IMG/VR virus record: IMGVR_UViG_3300028548_004295
Span: 1-37,212 of that record
Direction: 5' to 3' (one strand)
Length of the DNA stretch: 37,212 bases
Origin: a virus
Numbering within the stretch: the stretch's first letter is position 1; every line of letters starts with the position of its first letter. The notes beneath the pieces were generated by a model that did no database searches, was not told where the DNA came from, and saw nothing but the letters and a program-made list of their open reading frames with translations. Below are positions 28,276 to 36,889 of the stretch, piece by piece. A program made the position numbers and the translations under genes.

Positions 28276-29779
28276 TTTAAATGACTTACCCGAGTCGGTA
28301 CTAAAAGAACACCTAGAACTAGCTGAAAGGTTAGATCAAATAGAAAAAGTAGAACGCTGTCAAAGTGGATTCATGCATTTTGTTAAAGACCAATGGCCAT
28401 CGTTTATCGGCGGGGCTCACCACAAAAAGATGGCAGACGCCTTTGACCGTATAGCAACAGGCAAAATAAAAAGGCTTATAATCAATATGCCTCCGCGTCA
28501 TACTAAAAGTGAGTTCGCCTCGCATTACTTTCCCGCATATTTAGTAGGTCGTAACCCAGCTTTAAAGATATTACAAGCAACCCACACGGCAGATTTAGCA
28601 GTTAAGTTTGGTCGTAAGATTAGGGATTTAATGTTAACCGAGGACTATGAAAAGATATTCCCCGACGTACTCATTAACCCAGACTCAAAAGCAGCAGGTA
28701 AGTGGGAAACTCAAATGAAGAGTAACCCTAAACTAAAAGGCGAGTATTATGCTGCTGGTGTTGGCGGAGCGTTAGCCGGTAGGGGAGCGGACTTATTTAT
28801 AATTGATGACCCACATAGTGAACAAGACGCTATGAACCCAAAGTCCATGGAAGATACTTACGATTGGTATACCTCAGGTCCAAGACAGAGATTACAGCCA
28901 GGGGGTGCCATAGTTATAGTTATGACGCGTTGGAATATCAACGACCTTACGGGTAAATTATTAAGGGACGCAGCACGTGACCCTAAAGCTGACCAATGGG
29001 AAGTCATAGAACTACCAGCCATTTTACCAAGCGGTAAACCCTTGTGGCCAGAATACTGGAAGCTAGAAGAACTAGAAGGCGTAAAAGCCAGTTTACGTGG
29101 CGGTCCTAAATGGCACGCCCAGTACATGCAGAATCCAACCAGTGAAGAGGGTGCACTTATTAAACGTGAATGGTGGAAGCAATGGGAAAAAGAAAAACCA
29201 CCTACATGCGATTATCTAATTCAAAGTTACGACACAGCCTTCTTAAAAAGTTCCTCGGCAGATTACTCAGCTATAACAACGTGGGGAGTATTTTACCCAG
29301 AGGGAACTATAGGTACTGATTTCTACGACGGCAGATCAGCCCACATTATTCTACTTGACTGTATTAAAGGTAAGTACTCATTCCCTGAATTAAAAGGCGT
29401 AGCTTTAGAACAGTATCATGAGTGGAGCCCTGACGTAGTTATTATAGAAGGTAAAGCTAGTGGTATTCCGCTTACCCAGGAATTAAGAAACATAGGTATA
29501 CCCGTACAAAACTTTACTCCTTCTAAAGGAAATGATAAGATAGCCAGAGTTAATGCTAGTACCCCACTATTTGAATCGGGTATGGTATGGGCACCAGATA
29601 CTAAATGGGCTAACGAGGTTATAGAAGAGTGTGCGGTATTCCCCGCTGGGGACAACGACGATTTAGTCGACTCTACTACTCAAGCTATGTTAAGGTTCAG
29701 GCAAGGCGGGTTTGTTAAATTACCAAGTGATTGGGAGGATGAAGAACTATACTACAAGCGTAAAGTAAGTTATTATTAA
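28265..29779 (+). CDS. terL: Terminase large subunit
   Basis: 504 residues. The ATPase has the variant Walker A PPRHTKS (76-82), Walker B LFIIDDP (178-183) and a downstream coupling region (VIVMTRWNINDLTG). The nuclease domain has YDTAFLKSSSADYSA, VIIEGKASG and NDDLVDSTTQA, giving the acidic RNase H-fold triad. This is the terminase 6/6C type: the motor pumps DNA into the prohead and the nuclease cuts the concatemer. It overlaps the upstream gene by 11 bp, and the portal gene starts two bases after its stop. The small subunit is not adjacent but about 11 kb upstream. Confidence 0.95.
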   Translation: MTSNLNDLPESVLKEHLELAERLDQIEKVERCQSGFMHFVKDQWPSFIGGAHHKKMADAFDRIATGKIKRLIINMPPRHTKSEFASHYFPAYLVGRNPALKILQATHTADLAVKFGRKIRDLMLTEDYEKIFPDVLINPDSKAAGKWETQMKSNPKLKGEYYAAGVGGALAGRGADLFIIDDPHSEQDAMNPKSMEDTYDWYTSGPRQRLQPGGAIVIVMTRWNINDLTGKLLRDAARDPKADQWEVIELPAILPSGKPLWPEYWKLEELEGVKASLRGGPKWHAQYMQNPTSEEGALIKREWWKQWEKEKPPTCDYLIQSYDTAFLKSSSADYSAITTWGVFYPEGTIGTDFYDGRSAHIILLDCIKGKYSFPELKGVALEQYHEWSPDVVIIEGKASGIPLTQELRNIGIPVQNFTPSKGNDKIARVNASTPLFESGMVWAPDTKWANEVIEECAVFPAGDNDDLVDSTTQAMLRFRQGGFVKLPSDWEDEELYYKRKVSYY

Positions 29780-29781
29780 TT

Positions 29782-32223
29782 ATGGCAATAGAAAAACCAC
29801 CTTTAAACATGTCACAAGATAGTGGCATAGACATAGAAATCATGGACATGCTACAAGGTCAAGCCCCCGAAGAATCTATGGGCATGGAAGTACAGCTTCC
29901 TGAAGAAATGAATATACAGGGCGATATGACTTCAGCTTTTGAAATAGGTGCAGACGGCAACGTCATACCTATGTTTGAACAAGAAGAAGTAACCATCACA
30001 GATCATCAAGCCAATCTTGCGGAAACACTAGACTCCTCAGATTTATCCACACTAGCTAGTGAACTTTTAGAAGCGTACGATTCAGATAAAGAATCCCGAC
30101 AGGACTGGCTTGATACCTTTACTAATGGTCTAGACTTACTAGGTATTAAAACAGAAGAAAGGGAAGATCCATTCCCAGGAGCTACAGGCGTACATCACCC
30201 ATTATTGGCTGAAGCCGTAACCCAGTTCCAAGCACAATCATATAAAGAGTTACTACCTCCTGGTGGTCCAGTAAAAACTAGAATCATGGGAGCCGAAACT
30301 CCAGAAGTTACTGACCAAAACCAGCGTGTTAAAGAATTCATGAACTATCAAATCACTGAGGTCATGAAAGAGTATGACCCTGAGATGGACAGTTTATTAT
30401 TCTATCTACCTTTAGCGGGTAGTGCATTTAAAAAGATTTATTACGATAACCTATTAGGTAGAGCTACCAGCCGTTTAGTTAAAGCTGAAAACTTAGTAGT
30501 AGCTTATGAAACTGTAGATTTAGAGACTAGCCCACGTTTTACTCATTCTATGACTATGACAGGCAATGATTTAAAGAAATTACAGATGAACGGAACATAC
30601 CGTGAAGCTGATATAGGCGAAGCTAGTCTAGATATGGACTATAACGAAGCAAAAGAGAAGATGGATGAGCTACAAGGTATCTCCCCATCCATGACAGACT
30701 ACGATGAATACTCAGTTTTAGAGATGCACGTCAATTTAGAGCTATCTGACGAAGAAGATTACGGTTACGCAGTCCCTTACGTCGTGACTATACTAGAAGA
30801 ACAGAGCGAAATACTAGCTATACGTCGTAATTGGGAAGCAGAAGACGAATTATTCAGGAAAAAAGAGTATTTTACCCATTATAAGTTCCTACCAGGACTA
30901 GGTTTTTATGGTTTTGGTCTAATTCACATGATTGGAGGACTAACTAAGTCCGCTACATCAATTTTACGTCAATTAGTTGACGCTGGTACGCTAAGTAACC
31001 TACCAGCAGGGTTTAAAGCACGTGGAATGAGGATACAAGGCGAAGATGAGCCACTAAGACCTGGTGAATTTAGAGATGTTGACGTTCCAGGTGGTATTAT
31101 CAGAGATGCACTGATGCCTTTACCGTATAAAGAGCCAAGTAACGTATTAAGTCAGTTATTAGGCACTATTATTGACTCTGGAAGACGTTTTGCGTCAATT
31201 GCGGACATGAATGTAGGTGATATAGGCTCTCAACAGCTACCAGTAGGCACAACAGTCGCCATGTTAGAACGTGGTACTAAAGTAATGAGTGCTATACATA
31301 AACGTATGCATTATGCCCAAAAGAAAGAATTTAGGATGTTAGCTAACATATTTGCTAAGAGTTTACCCCCAGTTTACCCATATGAGGTCCCAGGGGCGAG
31401 TAGAGAGATAAAAGCGACTGATTTTGACGCTAAAATAGACATTATACCAGTTAGTGACCCTAATATCTTCAGTATGGCTCAAAGGGTAATGTTAGCCCAA
31501 CAAGAGCTAGAAATGGCTAGAGCAGCACCTGAAATACACGATTTACGTGAAGCTTACCGTCGTATGTACGAAGCTTTAGAAGTTAAGAATATTGATGGTC
31601 TTTTACCTCCTCAAGCGGAAGTTCCAGCCCGTGACCCTATAACAGAGCAGCAATCTGCTTTAACTGGTCAACCTATACAAGCTTACGTTTTTCAAAACCA
31701 CGATGCGTATATTGCTAGTCATACAGCATTCTTACAGAATCCTATGGTACAACAGAATCAAAGTGCGACTATCGCAGTTCAAGCTAATATACAAGAGCAT
31801 CAAGCTATGAAGTATAGACAACAGATTGAACAAGTACTAGGTCAACCGTTACCACAAATGGGTGAAGGTGAAATGCCTCCAGAAATAATGAATCAGATCG
31901 CAGCACAAGCAGCACAAGCTACTCAACAAGTAACTGGTCAAGAACAAGCTCTAATAGAAGCACAGCAAATACAAGCACAAGCAGCACAGACTCAACCTCT
32001 GGTAGAATTGAAACAAGCTGAGATACAACAGAAAGCACAAAGCGATCAAATGAAAGCTGAAGTAGACATGATGAAACAGCAGTCAACCGAAGCGATAGCC
32101 GAAATGAAAATAGCCCAACAAAGAGAAGATTCTCTTATAAAAGAAAAAGGTCTAATGCGTAAGGATTATCGTGATATACTAAAAGACGTCAGAGATTCTG
32201 ATAATAAAACTAAAGGTGTGTAA
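29782..32223 (+). CDS. Portal protein (large type)
   Basis: An 813-residue portal, the dodecameric ring through which DNA enters and leaves the head. The N-terminus is acidic. The clip/stem core includes LPPGGPVKTRI, EVTDQNQRVKEFMNYQ, FYLPLAGSAFKKIYYD, FTHYKFLPGLGFYGFGLIH and the long helix region SGRRFASIADMNVGDIG. The C-terminal 150 residues are Gln/Ala-rich (IAAQAAQATQQ) and probably form an extended barrel/coiled coil. Length is at the large end, as in many podovirus-like portals. It overlaps the next gene by one base. Confidence 0.88.
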   Translation: MAIEKPPLNMSQDSGIDIEIMDMLQGQAPEESMGMEVQLPEEMNIQGDMTSAFEIGADGNVIPMFEQEEVTITDHQANLAETLDSSDLSTLASELLEAYDSDKESRQDWLDTFTNGLDLLGIKTEEREDPFPGATGVHHPLLAEAVTQFQAQSYKELLPPGGPVKTRIMGAETPEVTDQNQRVKEFMNYQITEVMKEYDPEMDSLLFYLPLAGSAFKKIYYDNLLGRATSRLVKAENLVVAYETVDLETSPRFTHSMTMTGNDLKKLQMNGTYREADIGEASLDMDYNEAKEKMDELQGISPSMTDYDEYSVLEMHVNLELSDEEDYGYAVPYVVTILEEQSEILAIRRNWEAEDELFRKKEYFTHYKFLPGLGFYGFGLIHMIGGLTKSATSILRQLVDAGTLSNLPAGFKARGMRIQGEDEPLRPGEFRDVDVPGGIIRDALMPLPYKEPSNVLSQLLGTIIDSGRRFASIADMNVGDIGSQQLPVGTTVAMLERGTKVMSAIHKRMHYAQKKEFRMLANIFAKSLPPVYPYEVPGASREIKATDFDAKIDIIPVSDPNIFSMAQRVMLAQQELEMARAAPEIHDLREAYRRMYEALEVKNIDGLLPPQAEVPARDPITEQQSALTGQPIQAYVFQNHDAYIASHTAFLQNPMVQQNQSATIAVQANIQEHQAMKYRQQIEQVLGQPLPQMGEGEMPPEIMNQIAAQAAQATQQVTGQEQALIEAQQIQAQAAQTQPLVELKQAEIQQKAQSDQMKAEVDMMKQQSTEAIAEMKIAQQREDSLIKEKGLMRKDYRDILKDVRDSDNKTKGV

Positions 32224-32417
32224 TGTTAAATAGAGCAAATTTTGAAGAGATGATGGGCGGTAACGCTAATCGTAGACGTATGAGAAACGGTGGTGAAGTA
32301 CCTAAAGGTTATCATAAAATGCCTGACGGTTCTATAATGAAAAATTCAAAGATGAAGAATATGAACAAGGGTGGAAGTTCAATGACTGACACTAAAAAAC
32401 ATTTAAGGAGACCATAA
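32223..32417 (+). CDS. Small basic glycine-glycine-motif protein 1
   Basis: 64 residues, rich in Met, Asn, Lys and Gly. NANRRRMRNGGEVPKGYHKM and KNMNKGG contain the NGG/NKGG motif shared with the next two genes and with the end of the 726-residue protein. One-base overlaps on both sides give tight coupling with portal. Function unknown; probably virion-associated. Confidence 0.7.
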   Translation: MLNRANFEEMMGGNANRRRMRNGGEVPKGYHKMPDGSIMKNSKMKNMNKGGSSMTDTKKHLRRP

Positions 32418-32632
32418 TGAATAGAGGCATGCAGAAAATGAACCGTGGCGGTGAAAAGAAGAAGAAAATGACTGACGGAGGCAAAGCCAAAATGATGAAT
32501 GGTGGAATGCCAGTTACTCAGATGATGGACAGTGGAATGCCCGTTGCTAAAATGATGGACGGTGGTAAAGCTAAAACAGGTATGGCTAGAGGTTGCGGAG
32601 CAGCAACACAAGGCAAAGGGTATAATAAATAA
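32417..32632 (+). CDS. Small basic glycine-glycine-motif protein 2
   Basis: 71 residues made of imperfect repeats MTDGGKAKMMNGGMP, MMDSGMPVAKMMDGGKAK, ending MARGCGAATQGKGYNK. The RGxGAAxxGxxY/F terminal motif occurs in small proteins of many marine phages. Overlaps both neighbours by one base. Confidence 0.7.
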   Translation: MNRGMQKMNRGGEKKKKMTDGGKAKMMNGGMPVTQMMDSGMPVAKMMDGGKAKTGMARGCGAATQGKGYNK

Positions 32633-32928
32633 TGGCTAAACCTCCAGGACTATACGCGAATATAGAAGCAAAACGTAAAAGAATAGCAGCAGGCTCAGGT
32701 GAAAAAATGAGAAAGGTTGGATCAAAAGGTGCACCAACAGCACAAAATTTTAAAGACGCTGCAAAAACTGCTAAGAAATCACACGGTGGAGAACTACACG
32801 GTGGTCAGAAAAAACTAGACAAAAACAAAGATGGTAAAATATCTGGGAAAGATTTTAAAATGATGCACAAAGGCGGTTCTGTGGTAGCGGGTAATGCTAA
32901 CCGTAGAAGAGCTAATCATCATGGCTAG
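32632..32928 (+). CDS. Small basic protein with EF-hand-like loop
   Basis: 98 residues, strongly basic. DKNKDGKISGKD fits the 12-residue calcium-binding EF-hand loop (Asp1, Asn3, Asp5, Gly6, Ile8, Asp12), followed by MMHKGG. The C-terminal NANRRRANHHG repeats the NANRRR word of the first protein of the set. A single EF-hand-like loop may bind Ca2+ or be a chance match. Confidence 0.7.
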   Translation: MAKPPGLYANIEAKRKRIAAGSGEKMRKVGSKGAPTAQNFKDAAKTAKKSHGGELHGGQKKLDKNKDGKISGKDFKMMHKGGSVVAGNANRRRANHHG

Positions 32929-33178
32929 TCCAAGAAAAGGTAAAGCAAAGGTTAAGGTAACTAAATCTGGTAAAAAAGTTAGTTACGGGCAAGCAGGGAA
33001 AGCCAAAGGTGGTGGACCAAGAGTTAAACCAGGAACATCTAAAGGTGATTCTTATTGTGCGAGGAGTTTGGGTATAAAGAAAGGACTTTCTAAAAAGAAA
33101 AAGAATGATCCTAATACCCCTAACAATTTATCACGTAAGCGTTGGAAGTGTTCGGGTGCGAAGTCAAGGAAAAAATAA
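32921..33178 (+). CDS. Highly basic conserved phage protein (SYCARS...KWKCSG)
   Basis: 85 residues from ATG 32921, overlapping the previous stop by 8 bp; an upstream in-frame start (32894) is less likely. The block VKPGTSKGDSYCARSLGIKK and the end NLSRKRWKCSGAKS with two Cys are a recognisable marine-phage pattern. About a third of residues are Lys/Arg, suggesting DNA binding in the capsid. Confidence 0.7.
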   Translation: MASPRKGKAKVKVTKSGKKVSYGQAGKAKGGGPRVKPGTSKGDSYCARSLGIKKGLSKKKKNDPNTPNNLSRKRWKCSGAKSRKK

Positions 33179-33182
33179 TTGA

Positions 33183-33356
33183 ATGTTAGATAAGTTACGT
33201 AAACAGATTATAGAAAGACAAGAGCAACTAAAAGATGCCCTTGCTGGTGGCGGTGTTCAAAATTTTGAAGGTTACCAAAAGATAGTAGGCGAAATTACAG
33301 GTCTGTCGTTTACTCTCTCACTACTAAAAGACCTGCACAAGGATAATGAAGAATAA
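33183..33356 (+). CDS. Small coiled-coil protein before the GroES-like gene
   Basis: 57 residues: MLDKLRKQIIERQEQLKDAL then GGGVQNFEGYQKIVGEITGL and a helix. The pattern (AL-x2-G-x2-xxF-x2-YQ) recurs near phage portal/co-chaperonin genes. The ATG is five bases after the previous stop, and it overlaps the next gene by one base. Confidence 0.7.
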   Translation: MLDKLRKQIIERQEQLKDALAGGGVQNFEGYQKIVGEITGLSFTLSLLKDLHKDNEE

Positions 33357-33817
33357 TGTCGAAAAAAATAGATGCCTTCGGTTCAGGCGGAGAACCAATA
33401 CCCAACAAAGTAGAAAGATTCATTGCACCAGAGGAAAAAGCACCTAGTGTTACACCTGAAACTGTACATGAAGATGAAGAACTACAATCAAAACTTCCCA
33501 AACCAACGGGATACAGAATATTAATACTACCTTTTAGTCCGAAACAAAAGACTAAAGGCGGTATTTATCTAGCAGACTCAGTATTAGAAAAAGAACGCAT
33601 TGGTACTAATGTTGGGTTTGTGGTAGCACTTGGTCCAGACGCTTACCGTGATGGGAATAAATTCCCTGAAGGGGCATGGTGTCAGGTTAGAGACTGGGTG
33701 ATATTTGGCAGGTATGCAGGAGCCAGACTCAAAATTGAGGGTGGTGAACTGCGTTTATTAAACGATGATGAAATACTAGCTGTTGTCTCCAACCCTGAAG
33801 ACATACAATCAGCTTAA
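33356..33817 (+). CDS. Phage GroES-like co-chaperonin
   Basis: 153 residues. After a disordered 45-residue N-terminus, LPKPTGYRILILPFSPKQ and KTKGGIYLADSVLEKE correspond to the first strand and mobile loop of Cpn10. GFVVALGPDAY, WCQVRDWVIFGRYAG and ELRLLNDDEILAVV complete the seven-strand barrel pattern. Such proteins replace or supplement host GroES for GroEL-assisted folding of the capsid protein, as T4 Gp31 does. It lies just before the scaffold and capsid genes, matching that role. Confidence 0.85.
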   Translation: MSKKIDAFGSGGEPIPNKVERFIAPEEKAPSVTPETVHEDEELQSKLPKPTGYRILILPFSPKQKTKGGIYLADSVLEKERIGTNVGFVVALGPDAYRDGNKFPEGAWCQVRDWVIFGRYAGARLKIEGGELRLLNDDEILAVVSNPEDIQSA

Positions 33818-33844
33818 TTTCATTACGCACATAAGGAGAAAATC

Positions 33845-34744
33845 ATGGCAGAAGCTATGCAGTCGATAGAAGAAGAAGATGAAGGTACAGAAGTTGAACT
33901 CCCTGAGAGTGAAAACGATGATACTGGAACCGAAATTGTAGAAGAAGAAGTAGTTGCTAAATCCGACCAAGAAGAGGAGATTGAAGACTACAGTGAAGGT
34001 GTTAAAAAACGTATCAACAAACTGACTTATAAGGTCAGGGAATCAGAAAGAAGAGAGCAGGCAGCAATAGACTATGCCCAATCTGTTCAGGACGAATTAA
34101 ATAAAACGAAAAATAAACTTTCAAAAACAGATCAGAACCTATATGATGAATATAGTACCAGAGTTACTTCTCAGCTAAACCAGGCACAAGAGAGTTACAA
34201 GAAGGCGTATGAATCAGGAGATACAGACGCTTTAATGGAATCTCAAAAGAGTCTTGCTAAGCTGGCAGTAGAGGAAGAAAGTTTGAAAAGGGTAAGACCT
34301 ACTCAAACCGAAACTCAACAAGAAGCTACTCAGGTAGAGCAACAGGTTGCTCCTCAATGGAATCAACAACCTGCCCGACAACAGGCTCCAAAGCCTGATC
34401 CAAAAGCGAAAGCTTGGGCAGATAAAAATGATTGGTTTGGGGATGACCTAGCTATGACAACTGCAGCTTTTGCGTTCCATAGACAGCTCACAGAAGGTGA
34501 AGGTTATGATCCTACTTCGGATGATTATTATAAAGAAGTAGATAAAAGACTTGCTGAGTCGTTCCCTCATAAATTAGGGAAAACTCAAAAAGAGGTGAGA
34601 GAGACAGTAGCTGGTTCTAGCAAAGGTGTTGGAACTACAAGAGCTCGTTCACGTAGAACTATAAAACTCACACCGAGTCAAGTAGCGATAGCTAAAAGAC
34701 TAGGCGTGCCACTAGAAGAATATGCTAAGCATATTAAGGAGTAA
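33845..34744 (+). CDS. Capsid scaffolding protein
   Basis: 299 residues: a very acidic N-terminus (EEEDEGTEVELPESENDD), a long coiled coil (RVRESERREQAAIDYAQSVQ-like helical stretch up to residue 150), a Gln/Pro-rich linker, and a basic C-terminal helix (TRARSRRTIKLTPSQVAIAK). This acidic coiled coil with basic tail is typical of podovirus scaffolds, in which the C-terminal helix binds the coat. AAGGAG precedes the ATG. It lies immediately upstream of the head genes. Confidence 0.8.
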   Translation: MAEAMQSIEEEDEGTEVELPESENDDTGTEIVEEEVVAKSDQEEEIEDYSEGVKKRINKLTYKVRESERREQAAIDYAQSVQDELNKTKNKLSKTDQNLYDEYSTRVTSQLNQAQESYKKAYESGDTDALMESQKSLAKLAVEEESLKRVRPTQTETQQEATQVEQQVAPQWNQQPARQQAPKPDPKAKAWADKNDWFGDDLAMTTAAFAFHRQLTEGEGYDPTSDDYYKEVDKRLAESFPHKLGKTQKEVRETVAGSSKGVGTTRARSRRTIKLTPSQVAIAKRLGVPLEEYAKHIKE

Positions 34745-34747
34745 AAA

Positions 34748-35224
34748 ATGGTAGATGAAAAAAACACTACAAACTCAGATCGTACTCCACGATCTGCTGA
34801 AAGTCGAGATACAGTATCTCGCCGTAAACCTTGGCAACCCCCGTCTTTATTAGACGCCCCTACCCCACCGCAGGGATATGTATACAGATGGATACGAGAA
34901 TCAATGATAGGGCAAAGCGACCCAGCGAATATGTCGAAACGTATTCGTGAAGGTTGGGAACCCGTAAGAGCTGAAGATCACCCCGATTTTGAAGCTCCTA
35001 CTGTTGATGATGGTAAACATGCTGGTGTCATAGGAGTTGGTGGCTTAATTCTAGCTAAGATCCCCAAGGAGACTGTTGATGAAAGGAGGGCATACTATCA
35101 AAACGTTGCCGACCAACAGATTCAAGCAGTTGATAATGATCTTATGCGAGAAAGTAATCAAGTGATGCCTATTAGTACACCTAGTAGATCATCCAAGGTT
35201 ACATTTGGTAAAGGTGGTTCTTAA
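34748..35224 (+). CDS. Putative head-associated conserved protein
   Basis: 158 residues. The segment PPQGYVYRWIRESMIGQSDP, KRIREGWEPVRAEDHPDFEA, then a Gly-rich ILAKIPKE strand, forms a compact fold that recurs between scaffold and capsid genes of marine phages. The tail is disordered (SSKVTFGKGGS). Minor capsid or assembly role inferred from position. Confidence 0.65.
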   Translation: MVDEKNTTNSDRTPRSAESRDTVSRRKPWQPPSLLDAPTPPQGYVYRWIRESMIGQSDPANMSKRIREGWEPVRAEDHPDFEAPTVDDGKHAGVIGVGGLILAKIPKETVDERRAYYQNVADQQIQAVDNDLMRESNQVMPISTPSRSSKVTFGKGGS

Positions 35225-35274
35225 CTTAGGTTAAGGACTTTAATAAAATTATATTTTATATAAGGTGAATAAAA

Positions 35275-35814
35275 ATGGCTAATACAAACGCCCCAGATGG
35301 ATTCACACCAGCTTATCATATGTCAGGTGGTACAATCCGACCTTCAGAATTTGCGATAGCAAGTGCTACAGATGCCTCGATCTTTTCAGGCGACGTAGTA
35401 AATCTAGCGAGTGGTTTGGTTATACAAGGGACTGCTACAGGCACCCCACTTGGCGTATTTTACGGTGTAGAATTCCAAGCAGCAGACGGTTCAATTGTTT
35501 TTTCAAACACTTGGACAGCGGATGTTGTGACTTTAGGTTCTGCGAATGCTAAAGCATTTGTTTATTCCGATCCTGATATTGTTTACGAGGCTCAGTCAAC
35601 TGGGACTCCTACACAAGCATCAATCGGTACAACAAATACGATTAGTACTACAGCAGGGAATACAAACAATGGTCGATCAAAAGAAGGTGTAACAACTACA
35701 ACTTCTAGTGGCATTGCAACAGTGGTAGGCTTCCCAGATAAGCCAAATAATACCATTGGGCAACACGCTAGAGTTTATGTGACGTTCCCAGCTTCTGTCT
35801 TCGGCAATAGCTAA
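35275..35814 (+). CDS. Putative capsid decoration protein
   Basis: A 179-residue, mostly beta-strand protein rich in Ala, Gly, Thr and Ser, with a Thr-rich region (TTNTISTTAGNTNNG) and no charged coiled coil. Gly/Ala/Thr-rich sandwich proteins directly upstream of the major capsid gene often stabilise the head surface. The start ATG follows AAGGTG. Structural assignment is by position and composition only. Confidence 0.65.
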   Translation: MANTNAPDGFTPAYHMSGGTIRPSEFAIASATDASIFSGDVVNLASGLVIQGTATGTPLGVFYGVEFQAADGSIVFSNTWTADVVTLGSANAKAFVYSDPDIVYEAQSTGTPTQASIGTTNTISTTAGNTNNGRSKEGVTTTTSSGIATVVGFPDKPNNTIGQHARVYVTFPASVFGNS

Positions 35815-35827
35815 AAGGTAATTTAAA

Positions 35828-36736
35828 ATGGCAATAAATAGAGCTCAATTAGTAAAAGAACTCGAACCAGGACTAAATGCACTTTTTGGTCTTGAGTACG
35901 ACAGATACGAAAACGAACATACTGAAATTTTTGATACAGAAAATTCAGATAGAGCGTTTGAGGAAGAAGTAATGTTATCAGGTTTTGGACAAGCTCCCGT
36001 CAAAGGCGAGGGTGCATCTGTAACTTATGATACTGCACAAGAAACTTTCACAGCAAGGTACAGCCACGAAACTGTAGCTTTAGCATTTGCGTTGACAGAA
36101 GAAGCAATAGAGGACAACCTTTATGACAGTCTTTCTTCAAGATACACAAAAGCTTTAGCTAGATCAATGGCGACTACTAAGCAAGTAAAAGCAGCAAACG
36201 TATTAAATAATGGTTTTTCAAACTCCTTCCCAGGAGGAGACGGAAAAGCACTTATGGCAGCTGATCACCCTACCTTATCAGGTGGAGATCAGTCGAATGA
36301 GCCAAGCGTAGCAGCTGACTTAAATGAAACTTCATTAGAGAACGCGATGATCGACATATCTCAGTTCACTGATGAAAGAGGCATTAAAGTAAATGTTCAA
36401 GCAAGGAAGCTAATAATACCACCTCAACTACAATTTGTAGCTGAGAGAGTATTAAAAACTGCAGGTAGAGTTGGTACTTCTGATAATGACATTAACGCAT
36501 TGAAAAACATGGGAATGCTCCCTGAAGGATATGTTGTTAATCATTACTTGACTGACACAGATGCATTCTTTATCAAAACTGATGCACCTAACGGACTTAA
36601 ACATTTCGTTAGATCTCCTATGTCAACAGGCATGGAAGGTGACTTTGAGACTGGAAACGTTAGATACAAAGCTAGAGAGAGATACTCTTTCGGCTTTAGT
36701 GACTGGCGTGGAATCTATGGTTCTCCAGGAGCGTAG
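35828..36736 (+). CDS. Major capsid protein (HK97 fold, Mu gpT-like)
   Basis: 302 residues. The sequence begins with an N-terminal arm (MAINRAQLVKELEPGLNALF), then GQAPVKGEG, the E-loop region TYDTAQETFTARYSHETVAL, the spine helix (LALTEEAIEDNLYDSLSSRY-like segment), and the A-domain with LIIPPQLQFVAERVLKTAG and DTDAFFIKTDAPNGLKHF. The ending YKARERYSFGFSDWRGIYGS is typical of Mu gpT-like coats. It follows scaffold and a decoration candidate and is followed by the strongest terminator in the window, as expected for a very abundant product. Confidence 0.85.
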   Translation: MAINRAQLVKELEPGLNALFGLEYDRYENEHTEIFDTENSDRAFEEEVMLSGFGQAPVKGEGASVTYDTAQETFTARYSHETVALAFALTEEAIEDNLYDSLSSRYTKALARSMATTKQVKAANVLNNGFSNSFPGGDGKALMAADHPTLSGGDQSNEPSVAADLNETSLENAMIDISQFTDERGIKVNVQARKLIIPPQLQFVAERVLKTAGRVGTSDNDINALKNMGMLPEGYVVNHYLTDTDAFFIKTDAPNGLKHFVRSPMSTGMEGDFETGNVRYKARERYSFGFSDWRGIYGSPGA

Positions 36737-36756
36737 TTCATTAACTTGAACAAACT

Positions 36757-36785
36757 AAAGGGAGCTTCGGCTCCCTTTCTTTTTT
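36757..36785 (+). terminator. Strong rho-independent terminator after the major capsid gene
   Basis: A perfect 9-bp stem AAAGGGAGC / GCTCCCTTT with a TTCG tetraloop, followed by CTTTTTT. Confidence 0.95.
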
Positions 36786-36889
36786 ATGAAGATGGGTATA
36801 TCATTAAAATCTAGGATTATTAACTTGTTCTATCGACTGACCTAGCAGACAAGCCGATACTATAGAACTTATTTCCTTAGGAGGAAATT

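Noticed and set aside
32312-32611. Leftward His/Ser-rich frame antisense to the GG-motif genes
   Set aside because: It mirrors the repeated ATG/ATGGA codons of the coupled rightward genes, which have consistent starts and overlaps.
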